Below, piece by piece: positions 60,569 to 64,000 of a stretch of 64,000 nt of DNA. The stretch comes from Rhodospirillaceae bacterium (GTDB lineage Bacteria; Pseudomonadota; Alphaproteobacteria; JAEUKQ01). Made by a program: the position numbers and the translations under genes. How positions within the stretch are numbered: position 1 is the stretch's first letter; the number at the start of each line of letters is the position of its first letter. The stretch is taken from positions 186,001 to 250,000 of the forward strand of contig JADKIX010000011.1 in assembly GCA_016722635.1 (NCBI GenBank), in the 5' to 3' direction. The notes under the pieces were generated by a model. That model saw nothing but the letters and a program-made list of their open reading frames with translations. It was not told the origin of the DNA and ran no database searches.

Positions 60569-61444
60569 TTAACCCTTTAAAGCCTTAGCCATCGTTTCTC
60601 CAAGCGCTGCCGGAGAATCAACGATTTTAAAGCCAGCCGCACGCATAGCTTCTATCTTATCATTAGCGCCACCCTTACCCCCGGAAACAATCGCTCCGGC
60701 ATGCCCCATCCGCCGTCCTTCCGGTGCCGTCATTCCGGCAATAAACCCGACAATCGGTTTTTTACGCTTTTCAGCCTTAATAAAGGCTGCGGCATTTTCC
60801 TCAGCCGATCCGCCAATTTCGCCAATCATAATAATGCCCGCGGTCTCTGGGTCAGCCATAAACATTTCTAAACATTCCACAAAATTGGTGCCATTCACCG
60901 GATCCCCGCCAATCCCGATACAAGTGGACTGCCCTAAACCGGCAGCAGTTGTTTGTGCCACGGCTTCATAAGTTAAGGTGCCGGAACGCGACACAATCCC
61001 AATTTTGCCGGGACGGTGGATATGGCCGGGCATGATGCCGATTTTGCATTGATTAGGGGTAATAACACCCGGACAATTAGGCCCGATCAAGCGGGTTTTT
61101 GAACCGGAAAGCGCCCGCTTCACTTTCACCATATCCAAAACAGGAATGCCTTCGGTGATACAAACCACCAATTTTATGCCGCTATCAATAGCTTCCAAAA
61201 TAGCATCAGCTGCAAACGGTGGTGGCACATAAATCACGCTGGCATCAGGACTGGTTTTTTTGACCGCTTCCGATACTGTCTCAAATACTGGCAAATTCAG
61301 ATGTTGGGTACCCCCCTTACCTGGAGTTACACCGCCCACCATTTTAGTGCCGTAAGCAATGGCCTGTTCGCTATGGAAAGTCCCTTGGGAGCCGGTAAAC
61401 CCTTGGCAAATAACTTTGGTATTACGATCAATTAAAACAGCCAT
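60569..61444 (-). CDS. sucD: Succinyl-CoA synthetase, alpha subunit
   Basis: The 291-residue protein has the CoA-binding GFTGSQGTFHSEQAIAYG, VGGVTPGKGG, and the phosphohistidine loop RRMGHAGAIVSGGKGGA. With SucC it turns succinyl-CoA into succinate with substrate-level phosphorylation. GAGGGG lies before the ATG at 61444, inside the end of sucC; that gene stops at 61446, so the two are nearly overlapping and co-translated. Confidence 0.97.
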   Translation of the reverse strand: MAVLIDRNTKVICQGFTGSQGTFHSEQAIAYGTKMVGGVTPGKGGTQHLNLPVFETVSEAVKKTSPDASVIYVPPPFAADAILEAIDSGIKLVVCITEGIPVLDMVKVKRALSGSKTRLIGPNCPGVITPNQCKIGIMPGHIHRPGKIGIVSRSGTLTYEAVAQTTAAGLGQSTCIGIGGDPVNGTNFVECLEMFMADPETAGIIMIGEIGGSAEENAAAFIKAEKRKKPIVGFIAGMTAPEGRRMGHAGAIVSGGKGGANDKIEAMRAAGFKIVDSPAALGETMAKALKG

Positions 61445-61445
61445 T

Positions 61446-62615
61446 TTATTTCCCCTCGCGCACAGCTTGAACAATTTTCTTAGCGGCATCTGCCAAATTG
61501 CTGGCAGAGGCGATCGGCAACCCTGATTGTTGCAGGATTTTTTTGCCTAATTCAACATTTGTTCCTTCCAGCCGAACAACCAAGGGAACATGCAAACTAA
61601 CTTCTCTCGCTGCCGCCACAATGCCTTCGGCAATCACGTCGCAACGCATAATCCCCCCGAAAATATTGACAAGTATCCCTTCCACATTCGGATCTGATAA
61701 AATCAGTTTAAAGGCTGTTGTCACCCGTTCCTTAGTAGCACCACCACCGACATCCAGGAAATTGGCAGGTGTACCGCCAAAAAGCTTAATGATATCCATA
61801 GTAGCCATGGCAAGGCCAGCCCCATTGACCATGCAGCCAATGTTTCCTTCTAATTTGACATAATTCAAACTATGTTTTGTTGCCAATAATTCTGCAGGGT
61901 CCTCTTCGTTTTCGTCCCGCAACGCTTCAATAGCCGGATGGCGAAAAAGGGCATTATCATCAAAATTAATCTTGGCGTCCAAAGCGATTAACTGACCGTC
62001 ACCCGTCACAACCAAGGGGTTAATTTCTATAACACTGGCATCTAATGCAATAAAAGCCTGGTAAAGTGAGCTGATAAAGCCAACAGCCGCATTCACCTGG
62101 GCACCCTTGAGCTGTAACCCAAAAGCCAATTGACGGGCATGATGCGGCATTAACCCAGTTACAGGATCAATAACGACCTTCAGAATTTTTTCAGGATGGC
62201 TGGCGGCCACTTCCTCAATTTCCGTGCCCCCCTCCACAGATGCCATACAAACAACCCGTGATGTATCACGGTCTACCAACATACTTAAATAAAGTTCCCG
62301 TTTAATATCACAGCCCTGCTCAATATAAACGCGCTTCACCACCCGTCCCTTTGGGCCGGTTTGTTTGGTAACCAGCGTCATACCCAACATTTGCGCGGCC
62401 AATTTTTGCGCTTCATCCGCTGATTTGGCAAGCTTCACCCCACCAGCCTTGCCGCGTCCGCCCGCATGGATTTGCGCCTTCACTACCCATAATTTGCCGC
62501 CGATTTCCGCAACAGCGCTTTTAGCCTCAGTCGGCGTATAGACAACCTTGCCCTTGGGAACAGTGACGCCGTAAGTCTTAACCAGCTCTTTAGCCTGATA
62601 TTCATGAATATTCAT
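61446..62615 (-). CDS. sucC: Succinyl-CoA synthetase, beta subunit
   Basis: The 389-residue protein has an ATP-grasp domain with VVKAQIHAGGRGKAGGVKLA, IEINPLVVTGDGQLIALDAK, and GCMVNGAGLAMATMDIIKL, then the ligase-CoA domain with LVNIFGGIMRCDVIAEGI. It binds the nucleotide and succinate. It comes 82 bases after mdh on the minus strand, giving the usual mdh-sucC-sucD-sucA-sucB-lpd order. Confidence 0.97.
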   Translation of the reverse strand: MNIHEYQAKELVKTYGVTVPKGKVVYTPTEAKSAVAEIGGKLWVVKAQIHAGGRGKAGGVKLAKSADEAQKLAAQMLGMTLVTKQTGPKGRVVKRVYIEQGCDIKRELYLSMLVDRDTSRVVCMASVEGGTEIEEVAASHPEKILKVVIDPVTGLMPHHARQLAFGLQLKGAQVNAAVGFISSLYQAFIALDASVIEINPLVVTGDGQLIALDAKINFDDNALFRHPAIEALRDENEEDPAELLATKHSLNYVKLEGNIGCMVNGAGLAMATMDIIKLFGGTPANFLDVGGGATKERVTTAFKLILSDPNVEGILVNIFGGIMRCDVIAEGIVAAAREVSLHVPLVVRLEGTNVELGKKILQQSGLPIASASNLADAAKKIVQAVREGK

Positions 62616-62697
62616 CGTATTTTCCTAAGGTATTCCATTTGCAAAAAAGAGACAATTTTTATTATATAAACAACACTATAAGCAGATTAAAATAAGA

Positions 62698-63663
62698 TTA
62701 CTTGGAAGCGTTTGGGATCATTTTCCGGGCGGCATCGATCAATTGCCGAACAGATATAACGGATTTATCAAACATTTCTTTCTCCGTTTTGTTTAAATCA
62801 ATTTCGACTATCTTTTCAACCCCATTCGCACCAATTACCGCTGGTACTCCAACATATAAATCTTTTACCCCGTATTCTCCGCTTAAATAGGCAGCACAGG
62901 GCAAGACCCGGCGTTTATCCAATAAATACGATTTTGCCATATCAATGGCGGAAGCCGCTGGGGCATAAAAGGCGGAGCCGGTTTTTAAAAGATTAACAAT
63001 CTCCGCACCGCCATCCCTCGTGCGCTGGACAATGGCCTGCAATTTTTCTTCACTTATCCAACCACGTTTAACCAAATCTGGCAACGGAATGCCAGCAACC
63101 GTTGAATACCGAACCAACGGCACCATGCTATCTCCGTGCCCACCCAAGACAAAGCTACTGACATCTTGAACGGAAACCTTCATTTCAGAGGCTAGAAAAT
63201 ACCTGAAGCGGCTACTATCCAAAACGCCTGCCATGCCCACCACCCGCCGCGCTGGAAACCCTGTGGCTTCCCGCATTACCCAGACCATGGCGTCTAAAGG
63301 ATTAGTCACTACGATCACAAAAGCGTTAGGCGCATGTTGCTTAATGAACCCACCGATATCATGAACGATTTTACAATTTATACTTAAAAGATCATCGCGA
63401 CTCATCCCAGGTTTGCGCGGGACGCCCGCAGTTACAATAATAACGTCTGATCCTTTCAGGGCGCTATAGTCGTTACTGCCACTGACCTGGACATCGGCCC
63501 CAAAAACGGCGTTCGCTTGGGCAAGATCCAAGGCTTTTCCCTGCGGAACACCTTCAACCACATCAATCAGCGTAATATCCCCCAATTCCCCAAGACTTGC
63601 GAGTAATCCTAATGTACCGCCGATATTGCCTGCCCCAACTAGGGCAATTTTCTTCCGTGCCAT
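62698..63663 (-). CDS. mdh: Malate dehydrogenase
   Basis: The 321-residue protein is of the lactate-dehydrogenase-like MDH type: NAD-binding VGAGNIGGTLGLLA, the mobile-loop ITAGVPRKPGMSRDDLL-like segment, VVTNPLDAMVWVM, and catalytic His in VLGGHGDSMVPLV. It oxidises malate to oxaloacetate. AGAGG lies before the ATG at 63663; the earlier ATG at 63687 would add eight residues before the Rossmann fold. It heads the TCA block. Confidence 0.96.
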   Translation of the reverse strand: MARKKIALVGAGNIGGTLGLLASLGELGDITLIDVVEGVPQGKALDLAQANAVFGADVQVSGSNDYSALKGSDVIIVTAGVPRKPGMSRDDLLSINCKIVHDIGGFIKQHAPNAFVIVVTNPLDAMVWVMREATGFPARRVVGMAGVLDSSRFRYFLASEMKVSVQDVSSFVLGGHGDSMVPLVRYSTVAGIPLPDLVKRGWISEEKLQAIVQRTRDGGAEIVNLLKTGSAFYAPAASAIDMAKSYLLDKRRVLPCAAYLSGEYGVKDLYVGVPAVIGANGVEKIVEIDLNKTEKEMFDKSVISVRQLIDAARKMIPNASK

Positions 63664-63736
63664 GATCAGTGCCTCTACTTTCTTCATTGAATGATCATTA
63701 TCATCAATCGATTTACGGTGCTAAGGAGTAGACCTT

Positions 63737-64000
63737 TTATGACCTTTGGTCAAGATCTGACGCATACTTCGAAAATGATCCGTCGTTCGCAGGATAATCC
63801 GCTGAACGCATTTCTTGCAGACGCGATATGGTGCGCCCAAACCCCATATATTGGCCATCTTTATTAGGGTATAAATCAGGAATTTCCACTTCAGCCGTAC
63901 AAATCAAATAACACTGGTTGTCATATAAAACATCAACGAGGGTTACAAAACGGTGAAGGGAGGGTTGGCGGATATCGGAAAATTGGGGAACATTCAAAAG
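63737..64000 (-). CDS. zapE: ZapE (AFG1-like) ATPase, C-terminal part
   Basis: The visible 87 codons read HRFVTLVDVLYDNQCYLICT, then AEVEIPDLYPNKD, and end ISRLQEMRSADYPAN. These are the sensor and C-terminal motifs of the AFG1/ZapE ATPase family, which affects FtsZ ring constriction or, in mitochondria, complex IV turnover. The gene runs off the right edge, so its start and Walker motifs are not seen. It lies just upstream of mdh on the same strand, a linkage common in Alphaproteobacteria. Confidence 0.9.
   Translation of the reverse strand, partial: LLNVPQFSDIRQPSLHRFVTLVDVLYDNQCYLICTAEVEIPDLYPNKDGQYMGFGRTISRLQEMRSADYPANDGSFSKYASDLDQRS

Noticed and set aside
1..64000. tRNA, rRNA, CRISPR array, insertion sequence or prophage
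   Set aside because: Reading the intergenic regions by eye I found no T-loop/anticodon patterns, no regularly spaced repeats, and no transposase, integrase or phage structural genes. A covariance-model scan would be decisive for small RNAs.

Overview
The window is a gene-dense stretch of an alphaproteobacterial chromosome with a fairly AT-leaning base composition. The taxonomic reading rests on several points: the rne / amidase / mrcA / prfB order; the mutY / DUF721 / dsbA order; an F-type ATP synthase split into a separate Fo cluster (atpI-B-E-b'-b) and F1 cluster (atpH-A-G-D-C); the zapE / mdh / sucC-D-A-B / lpd order; rlmH / gpmI / envC-like / ctpA / rppH upstream of the F1 cluster; an IalB-family protein; and a PA0069-type radical SAM protein. 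The AT lean, the compact layout and IalB would suit a host-associated or slow-growing lineage (Holosporales- or Rhodospirillales-like), but this is inference. I see no tRNA, rRNA, insertion sequence, prophage or CRISPR array.

Layout. 1-7 kb: start of RNase E (minus), then cell-wall amidase, PBP1A, release factor 2 with a programmed +1 frameshift, and a coupled M19 dipeptidase. 7-18 kb: a TPR protein, rpmJ (too short for ordinary ORF listings), ETF-ubiquinone oxidoreductase, uracil-DNA glycosylase, lytic transglycosylase, MoaB, an APH-fold protein, a radical SAM protein, RNase HII, MutY, a DUF721 protein and a DsbA-like thioredoxin. 18.8-21.4 kb: the Fo ATP synthase operon behind a recognisable sigma70-type promoter. 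21.4-33.6 kb: mixed metabolism and RNA modification (SDR, Pgk, HAD phosphatase, PmbA/TldE, PmtA-like methyltransferase, asparaginase, IalB, RlmN, VOC protein, homogentisate dioxygenase, fumarylacetoacetase, cold-shock protein). 33.8-36.9 kb: a cytochrome bd operon with two small subunits (CydP-like and CydX). 37-47.4 kb: FtsY and MtaB (minus), then RlmH, GpmI, an EnvC-like activator, two tandem CtpA-type proteases and RppH. 47.4-49.6 kb: an accessory patch with a decayed gene, a ferritin-like protein and an immunity-like orphan, placed inside the usually tight rppH-atpC interval. 49.7-64 kb: F1 ATP synthase, then the 2-oxoglutarate dehydrogenase / succinyl-CoA synthetase / malate dehydrogenase block, all on the minus strand, ending in the 3' part of zapE.

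Functionally the window covers respiratory energy conversion (TCA enzymes, ETF-QO, cytochrome bd, ATP synthase), envelope growth and division (PBP1A, amidase, lytic transglycosylase, EnvC-like, CtpA) and translation or RNA modification (RF2, L36, RlmN, RlmH, MtaB, RNase E, RppH). No complete undescribed system is evident. The points most worth a second look are the tandem CtpA pair in which one copy has lost the triad glutamine, an M19 dipeptidase with Cys in place of a metal-ligand Asp, two orphan immunity-like genes, two decayed genes, a UDG with too few cysteines for the usual cluster, and several strong palindromes between genes.
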